DNA of 13,628 nucleotides, taken from assembly GCF_946221105.1 (NCBI RefSeq), contig NZ_CAMICL010000050.1:1-13628 (forward strand). The letters are read 5' to 3'. A program made the position numbers and the translations under genes. Of the stretch, positions 1-6,032 are shown piece after piece. The DNA comes from an uncultured Corynebacterium sp. (GTDB lineage Bacteria > Actinomycetota > Actinomycetes > Mycobacteriales > Mycobacteriaceae). The notes under the pieces were generated by a model. That model ran no database searches and was not told the DNA's origin. It saw only the letters and a list, made by a program, of their open reading frames with translations. How positions within the stretch are numbered: the first letter of the stretch is position 1; each line of letters begins with the position of its first letter.

Positions 1-69
1 TCTCGCTGACTCGATATAAGTTACACACACCCCACACACAACACAAACCCGCAGCGCACAGGCTGTTTT

Positions 70-1068
70 CTACCTGTTCTTAAGCGCTTGTTTGGGGTTC
101 ATATAGCCACCCAAATACGCCACCTGCATCACTACACCAACCAACAACAGCGCTCCGGCGACGACAAGGACGTAAACGGTCTCACTGTCCGTGAAGCTTT
201 CCACTTCAACGGCTCGCGAGATGGGGATAAATAGGAATATCGTTGGATACAGCCCCATTTCGCTGCGCCGGGCTTTCAAGACCGATCCCAGCACCGCGCA
301 GGCGAACGCACCCGCCGCCCCGACCACCACCGCGGCCCAGCTCAAACTCGAGACAACACCAACAACGACCATATAAAGCAGCACTGAGACAACTGTTGCC
401 GCGAGCGATACTCCAAGCCAGCGCCGACGTGGCACCCCGTAGCTGGCGCCCACGTCTGTTCCGGCGATTGCCGAGCCGTGCATGCAATACATGCCGTACC
501 AAACCAGCAGCGGCAAAGCCCCAATCCACACTCTGAGCGGCTCCGAACCAATGAAGCTTGCCAGGTACAGCGTCACGCAATGCGCCGCCGCGATACCGAA
601 TGCCCAGAGCAGCTGAGGTGTCCACACCAGCTCCACAAGGAAGCCGCGCGAGCCTAAGCGCGGCCGAACACGCTCACTCGCTTCGGGCACCTCGCCGGTG
701 ACGTAGCGCTGCCCCATAAGCAGGCCCATCGCCACGGCCCCCAAGGCGCCCACAACTCCAATCCAATCAGTCCGCAGCAGCAACGCGACGGCCGCGCCAA
801 CCACCACCGCCGGCACCACTGCCATCGCGGCCAGTCGTAGCCGCCGATCCCGCGGCATACCGTAGGCCGCGTAGGCTGTCTCTTCCGTCGAGAGCGCACC
901 GATCACAAAGAGGGTCACAAATGAAGGCGTCATCACCGCAGTAAGCGGGTGGTCCGTAATCGTCGCGCCGAGTGCGAACATCGCCGCCAGCGGCACCATC
1001 CACAGCAACCTGTACAGCGAGGGCGCAACGAACTGGTGGCGAAAGAATCCGGGCAAGCTCGTGTTCAT
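70..1068 (-). CDS. ABC transporter membrane subunit, multi-pass, unknown substrate
   Basis: This is the third gene of a GntR-ATPase-membrane protein operon. The protein (332 aa) is almost wholly hydrophobic, with roughly eight predicted membrane segments and a short basic C-terminus (MNPKQALKNR). It is the likely membrane partner of the ATPase encoded just upstream. I chose the ATG at 1068 over the longer frame starting at 1197. A GGAGGTG ribosome site lies 5 nt before it, and the ATG overlaps the ATPase stop in TGATG, so translation is probably coupled. The upstream extension is Arg-rich and lies inside the ATPase gene. No conserved family motif was recognised. By analogy with ytr-type operons it may serve in cell-envelope stress or antibiotic response, but that is inference from the neighbours. 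Substrate and direction of transport cannot be read from the sequence. Confidence 0.85.
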   Translation of the reverse strand: MNTSLPGFFRHQFVAPSLYRLLWMVPLAAMFALGATITDHPLTAVMTPSFVTLFVIGALSTEETAYAAYGMPRDRRLRLAAMAVVPAVVVGAAVALLLRTDWIGVVGALGAVAMGLLMGQRYVTGEVPEASERVRPRLGSRGFLVELVWTPQLLWAFGIAAAHCVTLYLASFIGSEPLRVWIGALPLLVWYGMYCMHGSAIAGTDVGASYGVPRRRWLGVSLAATVVSVLLYMVVVGVVSSLSWAAVVVGAAGAFACAVLGSVLKARRSEMGLYPTIFLFIPISRAVEVESFTDSETVYVLVVAGALLLVGVVMQVAYLGGYMNPKQALKNR

Positions 1069-1826
1069 CAGTACACCTCCAGGTAGTGCTCGATGAGGTC
1101 GTCGAAGCGGGCGGGGCGGGCGTGGCGCGGAGCCTCGTCGATAGGCAAAAGCTCCCCTCCAACAACCGCGAAGTCGTCGGCGACTTCGGGAGCACATTGC
1201 TTGACGACGGCCCCCTCACGCCCCAGAATCACCGCCGTATCCAGCACCTTCGCGGCGTCCTCGATGTGGTGGGTGGCCATGACGATGGTGCGGCCGGTGT
1301 CCGCCTGGTCCAGCAGGTGGCGGTAGAACACCTCGGTGTTGTGGGTGTCTAGGCCGACGTAGGGCTCGTCGAGGAGCAGCAGATCGGTGCCGGACGCAAG
1401 CCCGATAACGATGGCGATCATGGCGCGCTGCCCGCGGGAGAGCTTCCCGTAGCGGGTTTCCAATGCCTGGTCCATGGCGAAGTCGGCGGTCAGTGCGTCG
1501 GCAAGCTGCTGGTTCCAGGTGCGGTAGCGCAACCACGCGCCCTTGATTACATCCGCGCCGGACCACGTGCCCGGGTAAGCGGTATCAACGCCGGTCAGGC
1601 AGGTGCTGTCCATGACAAAGGCGTTGTCGAAGGGGCGCACGCCGAACACCTCGACGGTGCCGGAGGTGGGTTTAAGTTGCCCGGACAGGATACGCAGCAG
1701 CGTGGATTTTCCCACGCCGTTGCGGCCGAGCAGGCCGTGGATGCCGGGGCCGAGATCCAGGTCGACGCCGGTGAGCACGTCCTTGGAACCAAAGCTGCGG
1801 GTGAGGTCGCGGGTGTGGATGGTCAT
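1068..1826 (-). CDS. ABC transporter ATP-binding protein
   Basis: The 252-aa protein is a complete ABC nucleotide-binding domain. Walker A is GRNGVGKST at residues 34-42, the signature is LSRGQ at 129-133, Walker B with the catalytic Glu is LLLLDEP at 149-155 (Glu154), and the switch His is in ATHH near 186. The signature has Arg where most family members have Gly (LSGGQ). It should energise the membrane protein encoded directly downstream, with which it shares one base. The ATG at 1826 lies in an ATGA overlap with the end of the GntR gene, so all three genes are probably one translationally coupled transcript. The order (short GntR regulator, ATPase, membrane protein) is that of YtrA-type operons, known in Firmicutes to respond to cell-wall-active agents. 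That role here is inference. Confidence 0.93.
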   Translation of the reverse strand: MTIHTRDLTRSFGSKDVLTGVDLDLGPGIHGLLGRNGVGKSTLLRILSGQLKPTSGTVEVFGVRPFDNAFVMDSTCLTGVDTAYPGTWSGADVIKGAWLRYRTWNQQLADALTADFAMDQALETRYGKLSRGQRAMIAIVIGLASGTDLLLLDEPYVGLDTHNTEVFYRHLLDQADTGRTIVMATHHIEDAAKVLDTAVILGREGAVVKQCAPEVADDFAVVGGELLPIDEAPRHARPARFDDLIEHYLEVY

Positions 1827-2197
1827 TGGTACATGCCTCTGCTTTCTGCGACGCGGTCGATTAGGTCGTGGAGGTCGGAGCGGGTGTAGGCCAGGTGCAG
1901 GGCTTCGTCGATGAGCGGGGCGATGTAGTCACCGGCGAAGTCCTCCCGGCGCTTGGCCAGGATTCGGTCGCGGGCCCCGTCGGTGACGAACATGCCGAGG
2001 CCGCGGCGCTTTTCCAGCACGTGATCGTCGACAAGCAATGCAAGCCCCTTGCGCGCCGTCGCGGGATTGATTTCGTGGAATTGGGCGAGCTGATTCGTCG
2101 ACGGTGCTTGCTCGCCGGGTTTCAGGGTGCCGTCGACGATGAGGTCGGCAACGAAACTCGCGATCTGCACGAAGAGCGGCTCCGCGTCAGTGTTCAT
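1823..2197 (-). CDS. GntR-family transcriptional regulator, YtrA subfamily
   Basis: The protein (124 aa) has an N-terminal winged helix-turn-helix of GntR type: PLFVQIASFVADLIVDGTLKPG, then PSTNQLAQ, then NPATARKGLALL, and the wing EKRRGLGMFV ending near residue 75. The remaining ~50 residues are helical and too short for a ligand-binding FadR or HutC domain, which places it in the YtrA subfamily. It most likely represses its own operon with the ABC transporter. A perfect 22-bp palindrome lies between its promoter and its start codon. I chose the ATG at 2197 because CGGAGGG stands about 8 nt before it. The longer frame to 2269 would run through the operator and promoter. The gene ends in a 4-nt ATGA overlap with the ATPase gene. 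The inducer is unknown. Confidence 0.9.
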   Translation of the reverse strand: MNTDAEPLFVQIASFVADLIVDGTLKPGEQAPSTNQLAQFHEINPATARKGLALLVDDHVLEKRRGLGMFVTDGARDRILAKRREDFAGDYIAPLIDEALHLAYTRSDLHDLIDRVAESRGMYQ

Positions 2198-2218
2198 GCT
2201 CTGCCCTCCGGTTGATTG

Positions 2219-2240
2219 GTTAGTTACTCGAGTAACTAAC
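2219..2240. promoter_or_regulatory. Perfect 22-bp palindromic operator for the GntR/YtrA-type regulator
   Basis: GTTAGTTACTC is followed directly by its exact reverse complement, giving 11-bp arms with no spacer. It lies immediately downstream of the proposed -10 box on the minus strand, at or just after +1, and 22 nt before the GntR ATG. A bound dimer there would block transcription start, which fits autorepression. Assignment to this particular regulator is inferred from position. Confidence 0.8.
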
Positions 2241-2269
2241 TGACTATCACGGCGATCTGTCGAGCGCAA
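2241..2269 (-). promoter_or_regulatory. Promoter of the GntR-ABC operon
   Basis: On the minus strand a -35 TTGCGC (2269-2264) and a -10 TAGTCA (2246-2241) are separated by 17 bp. The predicted start falls inside the palindrome that follows. The hexamers are only moderate matches, but spacing and placement relative to the operator are good. Confidence 0.5.
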
Positions 2270-2380
2270 CAGCTTCGCAGGAAACCGTGATGATTACGAC
2301 GTGGAATGACTGAGAATTTTCAGGCAAGATGGTGCGTGTAACTCAACTTAGTAACGAAAAAGAATCGGAATTTAGGAGCC

Positions 2381-3778
2381 ATGCTTGAACGCACACTTGT
2401 GTTCGTCGACACGTCATACCTGCTCGCGAGCTTTTACAACTCGTGGGAAATCGGCGCCCGCGCACAGTTAGAAATTGACCTGCCGGAGGTTGTGGCAACC
2501 CTCGGCAAAATGATCACCAACCAACTCAACCAACCCATCCACCGCCAGTTCTGGTACGACGGCATCCCCGACTCCGGCCCGCACCGCTACCAGCGCGCCC
2601 TTCGCACCTGCGACGGCGTGCAACTGCGTACCGGTCAGCTGATCGAATGGGGCGAGCGCCGCACCCAAAAAGGCGTGGACACCCGCCTTGTCGCGGACCT
2701 TGTTGTCAACGGCGTGAGCGAGAACTTCACCGACTTCGTGCTGGTCTCCGGCGACGCGGACATGATCCCCGGTGTCGAGGAAGTGACCAGCCGTGGCGCG
2801 CGCATGCACCTCTACGGCTTCGGCTGGGACTCCATGTCTTCCGCCCTGCGCCACGCCTGCGACAGCACCACCATCCTGGACCCGCGCGAAGACTTCGCCG
2901 ACGCCATGCGCCTCCAGGTGCTCGAGGGCCCGCTGCCGCCGAGCATCAGAGAGCGCCCGCTTAACGACGCTGCTCCGCTTGAAGAAGCCGTCGGCCCCAC
3001 CGAGGTTCCAGGGCTGGGCCCAGACCCGCTCGGGCCGGACGCGGTTTCTGAGGCTACGGGCACTTCGGGGGACGGCTCGGACGCAGCCGACGACGACAGC
3101 CGAGACGGCGACCAGCCGGCGCAGGCCGCGCCGAAACCGGCGCCCAAGCCCGGTGGCGTGCCGAAGCCGTCCGACATCGTGGGCACTCCAACGCCGCAGC
3201 AACGCACCCACCGCCCGGACGAGCCAGAAATGGATGAGCCGTCCGAGGCGCAGGTGGAAGCCAACAACGAGTCGAATAAACCCGGCAACCAGAATGTCTC
3301 CAGCGAGTCGGCCGGATCGGCCCCGTCGGCTCCGTCTTCTTCGGACACCGCCAGCGGCGCGAAGCCGTCGCCTGCATCGCTCGCCGGCACCAAATCGGAC
3401 ACGCCGGGGAGCGCGCCGAAGCCGGGCCCCAAGCCTGCGCCGAAGCCTTCGATGATGGCTCCGCGACGCAAGCTGCGCTCCCGCTACGTGCCGCTGCCCG
3501 AGGAAGTGTGGACCTCCGCCGGCTTCCAAACCCCCTACGACGTAGGGCAGCAGTACGCCAACTGGTGGTTTGAAAACGCCGCCTCCAGCGAACAGCGGGA
3601 CAACGCCCACCTCCTCTCCGGCGGCGGGCTCCCCCCGGAGATCGACAGGCCGCTGCTGCAGTTCGCCTGCGAGACCCTGCACGAGTACACCCTGTCCGAG
3701 ACCCAGCGCGTCAACCTTCGCGACGGGTTCCACTCCGGCATCCGCGGCGTACTCATCAACATCCGCCGGGAGAGCTAA
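2381..3778 (+). CDS. NYN-domain (PIN-like nuclease fold) protein with long linker and unknown C-terminal domain
   Basis: This 465-aa protein has three parts. Residues 1-175 are a NYN/DUF88-type domain of the PIN nuclease superfamily. LVFVD with Asp10, KGVD with Asp100, and SGDAD with Asp125 and Asp127 give the acidic residues expected for Mg-dependent RNA cleavage. Residues ~185-360 are low-complexity, rich in Pro, Ser, Ala, Glu and Asp, with two PKP-type runs (251-263 and 346-356). Residues ~362-465 start with a basic patch (PRRKLRSR) and form a compact, Trp/Tyr-containing domain (VPLPEEVW, QQYANWWFENA, LLQFACETLHEY) that I do not recognise. The ATG at 2381 has TAGGAG 4-5 nt upstream. The gene is monocistronic and ends at a strong terminator. 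RNA cleavage is expected from the fold; the target is unknown. Confidence in the gene is high, in nuclease activity moderate. Confidence 0.9.
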   Translation: MLERTLVFVDTSYLLASFYNSWEIGARAQLEIDLPEVVATLGKMITNQLNQPIHRQFWYDGIPDSGPHRYQRALRTCDGVQLRTGQLIEWGERRTQKGVDTRLVADLVVNGVSENFTDFVLVSGDADMIPGVEEVTSRGARMHLYGFGWDSMSSALRHACDSTTILDPREDFADAMRLQVLEGPLPPSIRERPLNDAAPLEEAVGPTEVPGLGPDPLGPDAVSEATGTSGDGSDAADDDSRDGDQPAQAAPKPAPKPGGVPKPSDIVGTPTPQQRTHRPDEPEMDEPSEAQVEANNESNKPGNQNVSSESAGSAPSAPSSSDTASGAKPSPASLAGTKSDTPGSAPKPGPKPAPKPSMMAPRRKLRSRYVPLPEEVWTSAGFQTPYDVGQQYANWWFENAASSEQRDNAHLLSGGGLPPEIDRPLLQFACETLHEYTLSETQRVNLRDGFHSGIRGVLINIRRES

Positions 3779-3797
3779 CGCGGTTCCGGCATTTCGC

Positions 3798-3832
3798 GGC
3801 GCCCCGGGGTTTCGGCCTTCGGGGCGCCTTTT
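3798..3832 (+). terminator. Rho-independent terminator of the NYN gene
   Basis: GGCGCCCCG (3798-3806) pairs perfectly with CGGGGCGCC (3820-3828) around a 13-nt loop, followed by TTTT at 3829-3832. It stands 20 nt after the NYN stop codon. Confidence 0.85.
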
Positions 3833-3843
3833 CCGACCCAATT

Positions 3844-3873
3844 GCGAGATAGTTCACTCGCTTGTGAACTATC
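3844..3873. repeat. Inverted repeat 1 with two alternative hairpins
   Basis: GATAGTTCAC (3848-3857) and GTGAACTATC (3864-3873) form a perfect 10-bp stem with a 6-nt loop. An alternative stem pairs GCGAG (3844-3848) with CTCGC (3857-3861), so the two folds exclude each other. A short T run (3884-3888) follows after about 10 nt, too far for a standard terminator. Confidence 0.75.
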
Positions 3874-3902
3874 CCGCCGTGAGTTTTTGACGACCTGGGG
3901 AT

Positions 3903-3941
3903 AGTGAATTATTCAACCGTCCAAGTGGGAAATAATTCACT
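3903..3941. repeat. Inverted repeat 2, AT-rich stem
   Basis: AGTGAATTATT (3903-3913) pairs perfectly with AATAATTCACT (3931-3941) around a 17-nt loop. It lies 29 nt after inverted repeat 1 and shares the word GATAGT (or its complement) with it, so the two look related. It is AT-rich in a GC-rich genome, and no T run follows on either strand. It could act in transcript folding, mRNA 3' end protection or protein binding; the sequence does not decide. Confidence 0.75.
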
Positions 3942-4037
3942 GATCAGGTCTCAGCGAGTGAACCAATCCGCTAGGGCGCCGACACTTCGCGGCGGAATCT
4001 GTCAGGCGGCCGTTTGTGATCTGCTAGTTGGAGGCGA

Positions 4038-5003
4038 TTAGTCCTCGTCGCGCATGTACTTCTCGGCGTCGGCGAGGATGTCGTCGGTCTTCGGGGCGTC
4101 GGCGGCGACGCGGCGGGAGCTGCCGGACGGCTTCTGCTCGACGGCTGGCTCGGCGGCCTCCGCCTGCGCCGCTTCGCCCTGCACCGCTTCGCCCTGCGAG
4201 CCCTCACCCTGCGAGCCCTCACCCGGGCCCGCCTCGAGCTGGCGGTCAGCGTCGCCAGCACCAGCACCGGAGCCGGCCTCAAGCTCACCGGACAGGGACG
4301 CGCGGATCTGGTCCAGGCGGCTGGCGGCGGCGGCGTCGGTGGAGCCGGACTCGATCTCGACCATGCGATCAGTCATGGAGTCCTTCATCAGCTCCTGCTG
4401 GCCCAACGCGTTGGCGTAGCGGCGCTCGATCTTGTCGCGCACACCGTCGAGGGTGGGAACGTTGTCGTCGTTGAACTGGTTCATCGAGTCCATGGTCTTG
4501 GCCGTCTGCTCCTGCATGCGGGCCTGGTTGAGCTGAGACTCGAGCTGGCCCACCTGGGAGAGCTGCTCCTTCAGGTTCGCCTCGGACTGCTGTTGCTTCG
4601 CCTGGGCTTCCTTGGCGGCGTGGTCGGCAGAGGCGTAGGCCTGCTTGATCTGCTCGAGCTCCTGCTCCACGGACACCAGCTGGGTGGCGATGACCTCGGC
4701 GGCATTGTTGAACTGCTGGGACTTCTCAACGTCGCCGGCTGCCTCCGCCTTCTGGGCGGCCTGCAGAGCGGTGCGCGCCTTGTTCTGCAGGTCCTCCTGG
4801 GACTTGATCAGACGCTCCATCTTCATCTGCAGCTGGTTGCGGTTGCCGATGATGTTGGCTGCGTGCTCGGAGATTGCCTTGTGCTGCTCTTTTGCTGCTG
4901 CAACCGCCTGCTGGATCTGCACCTTCGGGTCTGCGTTCTGGTCGATCTTGGTGTCGAACGACTGCATGAGGTACTTCCAGCCCTTGCTAAACGGGTTCGC
5001 CAT
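4038..5003 (-). CDS. PspA/IM30-family membrane-stress protein
   Basis: The 321-aa protein is a PspA/IM30 (ESCRT-III-like) family member. These are peripheral membrane proteins that bind stressed bilayers and oligomerise. The N-terminus (MANPFSKGWKYLMQ) is a short amphipathic segment. Residues ~25-235 are long charged helices rich in Gln, Glu, Lys and Ala, typical of the family's coiled coil (AKEQHKAISEHAANIIGNRNQL; EQELEQIKQAYASADHAAKEA). The tail (~240-300) is Gly/Glu/Gln/Ala-rich with a pentapeptide repeat, followed by a charged end (DDILADAEKYMRDED). It exceeds the usual ~220-230 aa of PspA because of this tail. The ATG at 5003 has AAGGA 7 nt upstream; the frame upstream of it runs through the thioredoxin terminator. 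No PspBC-like or PspF-like gene is nearby. It may be transcribed on its own. Confidence 0.9.
   Translation of the reverse strand: MANPFSKGWKYLMQSFDTKIDQNADPKVQIQQAVAAAKEQHKAISEHAANIIGNRNQLQMKMERLIKSQEDLQNKARTALQAAQKAEAAGDVEKSQQFNNAAEVIATQLVSVEQELEQIKQAYASADHAAKEAQAKQQQSEANLKEQLSQVGQLESQLNQARMQEQTAKTMDSMNQFNDDNVPTLDGVRDKIERRYANALGQQELMKDSMTDRMVEIESGSTDAAAASRLDQIRASLSGELEAGSGAGAGDADRQLEAGPGEGSQGEGSQGEAVQGEAAQAEAAEPAVEQKPSGSSRRVAADAPKTDDILADAEKYMRDED
4170..4229. repeat. 15-bp tandem repeat, four units, in the PspA-family gene
   Basis: Four consecutive 15-bp units encode the pentapeptides GEGSQ, GEGSQ, GEAVQ and GEAAQ (residues 261-280, read on the minus strand). Units 1-2 and 3-4 are near-identical pairs. 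The period is a multiple of three, so gain or loss of units would change tail length without breaking the frame. Confidence 0.8.
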
Positions 5004-5053
5004 TGGAGTGTCCTTCCGGTGGTGGGGTTCGTCGATAGGCAAGTGTACGCATG

Positions 5054-5079
5054 AAAAAAGCGCCCGTCTTGCGGGCGCT
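5054..5079 (-). terminator. Rho-independent terminator of the thioredoxin gene
   Basis: On the minus strand AGCGCCCG (5079-5072) pairs with CGGGCGCT (5066-5059) around a 5-nt loop, followed by a T run (5058-5054). It stands 12 nt past the thioredoxin stop codon and before the PspA-family gene, which therefore probably has its own promoter in the ~50 bp before its start. Confidence 0.85.
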
Positions 5080-5091
5080 GAATAAAAAAGC

Positions 5092-5463
5092 CTACTGCTC
5101 GGTGGCGTTCTGCTCGGCGATCTGACGGCGGACATCATCCATGTCGAGGTCCTTGACCTGCTGGACAAGGTCGTCGAACGCGGCCGGCGGCAAGGCCCCT
5201 GCGTTCTGGAAGATCAGGATGCCATCGCGGAACGCCATCAGCGTCGGGATCGCCTGGATTTCCAGGGCGGAGGCGAGCTGCTGGTTGGCCTCAGTGTCGA
5301 GCTTGGCGAAGGTGACGTCGGTGTGCTTCTCAGAGGCCTTCTCATACGTCGGCGCGAATTGCTTGCACGGTCCGCACCAGTCCGCCCATGCGTCCACAAA
5401 CACGATTCCGTCCTGGGTAACGGTCTCCTGGAAAGTGTCCTCGGTTACATCGATCGTGCTCAA
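5092..5463 (-). CDS. trxA: Thioredoxin
   Basis: The 123-aa protein is a single thioredoxin domain. The active site is WADWCGPCK (Cys-Gly-Pro-Cys) near residues 28-36, followed by FAPTYEKAS, the conserved KLDTEAN strand, and the cis-Pro loop IQAIPTLMAF. It is a cytosolic disulfide reductase of normal length with no signal peptide; the last ~15 residues (DDVRRQIAEQNATEQ) are a polar extension. No ATG fits. The start is most likely TTG at 5463, because AAGGAG lies 6 nt upstream and the product then begins STIDVTEDTF, right for the family. The longer frame from 5724 runs antisense through the metal-binding gene. It is divergent from the copper module; a functional tie (thiol protection under copper stress) is only inference. 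Confidence 0.92.
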   Translation of the reverse strand: MSTIDVTEDTFQETVTQDGIVFVDAWADWCGPCKQFAPTYEKASEKHTDVTFAKLDTEANQQLASALEIQAIPTLMAFRDGILIFQNAGALPPAAFDDLVQQVKDLDMDDVRRQIAEQNATEQ

Positions 5464-5584
5464 AGTACACTCCTTAAAGCTTTTGGTTATTGTTGTAGAG
5501 ATTGCAACGGGTACAACCCTAACAATGTCCGAGCTATTCCAAGCCGGGCTGGAACGAGTGGAAACCAGGAGGCGTGCAGCAGCC
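5464..5584. promoter_or_regulatory. Divergent control region between trxA and the copper module
   Basis: The region holds outward starts for both sides. Toward the copper genes, TTGTTG (5490-5495) and TACAAC (5512-5517), spaced by 16 bp, are a weak candidate promoter. It is AT-richer than the flanking genes. A short dyad, GGGT-ACA-ACCC (5509-5519), overlaps the candidate -10 and could bind a repressor. A second imperfect dyad, TTCCA...TGGAA, lies at 5537-5554. No sensor gene is present, so regulator identity is unknown. Confidence 0.35.
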
Positions 5585-5785
5585 ATGACGAAGACGTACC
5601 GGATTTCGGGTCCGAAGGACGACGTCGCGGTCGATTCGCTCAAAGACGAGCTGTCGCTGGTGGACGGCACCCACGAGGTGGATTTGGACCTCGAGGCCGG
5701 GCACCTCACCGTTGTCGGCTTCACCTTCGCCGACGAAGATATTGTGCAGGCGGCGAAAAACGCCGGCTACGTAGTCGAGATTTAA
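5585..5785 (+). CDS. Small HMA-like protein lacking the CXXC metal site
   Basis: The 66-aa protein has the size and pattern of a heavy-metal-associated (HMA) domain: strand KTYRISG, helix around VDSLKDELSLVDG, strands THEVDLDLEAGHLTVVG, helix DEDIVQAAKNAG, and a final strand YVVEI. The usual GMTCxxC loop is replaced by GPKDDVAVDS, and there is no Cys at all, so it cannot bind Cu(I) the classical way. The next gene, 12 nt away, encodes the same fold with an intact MTCGHC, so this may be a diverged duplicate with a partner or structural role. ATG 5585 has AGGAGG 12 nt before it, slightly far. An in-frame ATG at 5525 sits 7 nt after the candidate -10 TACAAC and could give a leaderless form with 20 extra residues. 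Function unknown. Confidence 0.75.
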   Translation: MTKTYRISGPKDDVAVDSLKDELSLVDGTHEVDLDLEAGHLTVVGFTFADEDIVQAAKNAGYVVEI

Positions 5786-5797
5786 GGAGGACACACC

Positions 5798-5998
5798 ATG
5801 GCCGGACGCGAGTTCAACGTTGAAGGCATGACCTGCGGGCACTGCGAGATGAGCGTGCAGGAGGAGATCTCTGAGGTCGCGGGCGTGACCGCCGTGAAGG
5901 CGGACCACGCCACGGGGAAGGTCACCGTCGAGGGTGACGGTTTTTCCACCGACGACATCGCAGCCGCAGTGAAAGAAGCTGGCTACACGCTGGCCTAA
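5798..5998 (+). CDS. copZ: Copper chaperone, CopZ-like HMA protein
   Basis: The 66-aa protein is a single HMA (ferredoxin-like) domain. The metal loop is GMTCGHC (Cys13 and Cys16), followed by the helix EMSVQEEISEVAGV, strands AVKADHATGKVTVEG, helix FSTDDIAAAVKEAG and end YTLA. Such proteins bind Cu(I) in the cytosol and pass it to the N-terminal HMA domain of a copper ATPase, which is encoded directly downstream. The His inside the CXXC loop (CGHC) occurs in actinobacterial CopZ-type chaperones. AAGGAGG (5784-5790) lies 7 nt before the ATG and overlaps the stop codon of the preceding gene, so the two small genes are surely cotranscribed. Cu(I) is the best guess from the ATPase type. Confidence 0.9.
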   Translation: MAGREFNVEGMTCGHCEMSVQEEISEVAGVTAVKADHATGKVTVEGDGFSTDDIAAAVKEAGYTLA

Positions 5999-6032
5999 CG
6001 CTTAGGCCTAGCCAGAGCCTATGGTGGGGGTT

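Noticed and set aside
22..51. AC-rich stretch at the left end, considered as a simple repeat or binding site
   Set aside because: It is irregular (ACAC, CCCC, ACAA mixed), short and at the window edge. No period or dyad could be supported.
2468..3841. Long minus-strand open frame (457 aa) opposite the NYN gene
   Set aside because: It is Arg/Gly/Val-rich with no motif and lacks a convincing start. The plus frame has a clear NYN domain, ribosome site and terminator. This is an antisense shadow caused by high GC.
4170..4229. Short spaced repeats considered as a CRISPR array
   Set aside because: The units are only 15 bp with no spacers, and they are in frame within a coding gene.
4593..5085. 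Plus-strand Leu/Gly- and Cys/Ser-rich frames opposite the PspA-family gene
   Set aside because: They look membrane-like only because antisense of Gln/Glu/Lys-rich coiled-coil codons gives Leu and Val. They also run into the thioredoxin terminator.
6003..6010. TAGGCCTA palindrome between copZ and copA as an operator
   Set aside because: At 8 bp it is too short, and there is no promoter of good quality around it to control.
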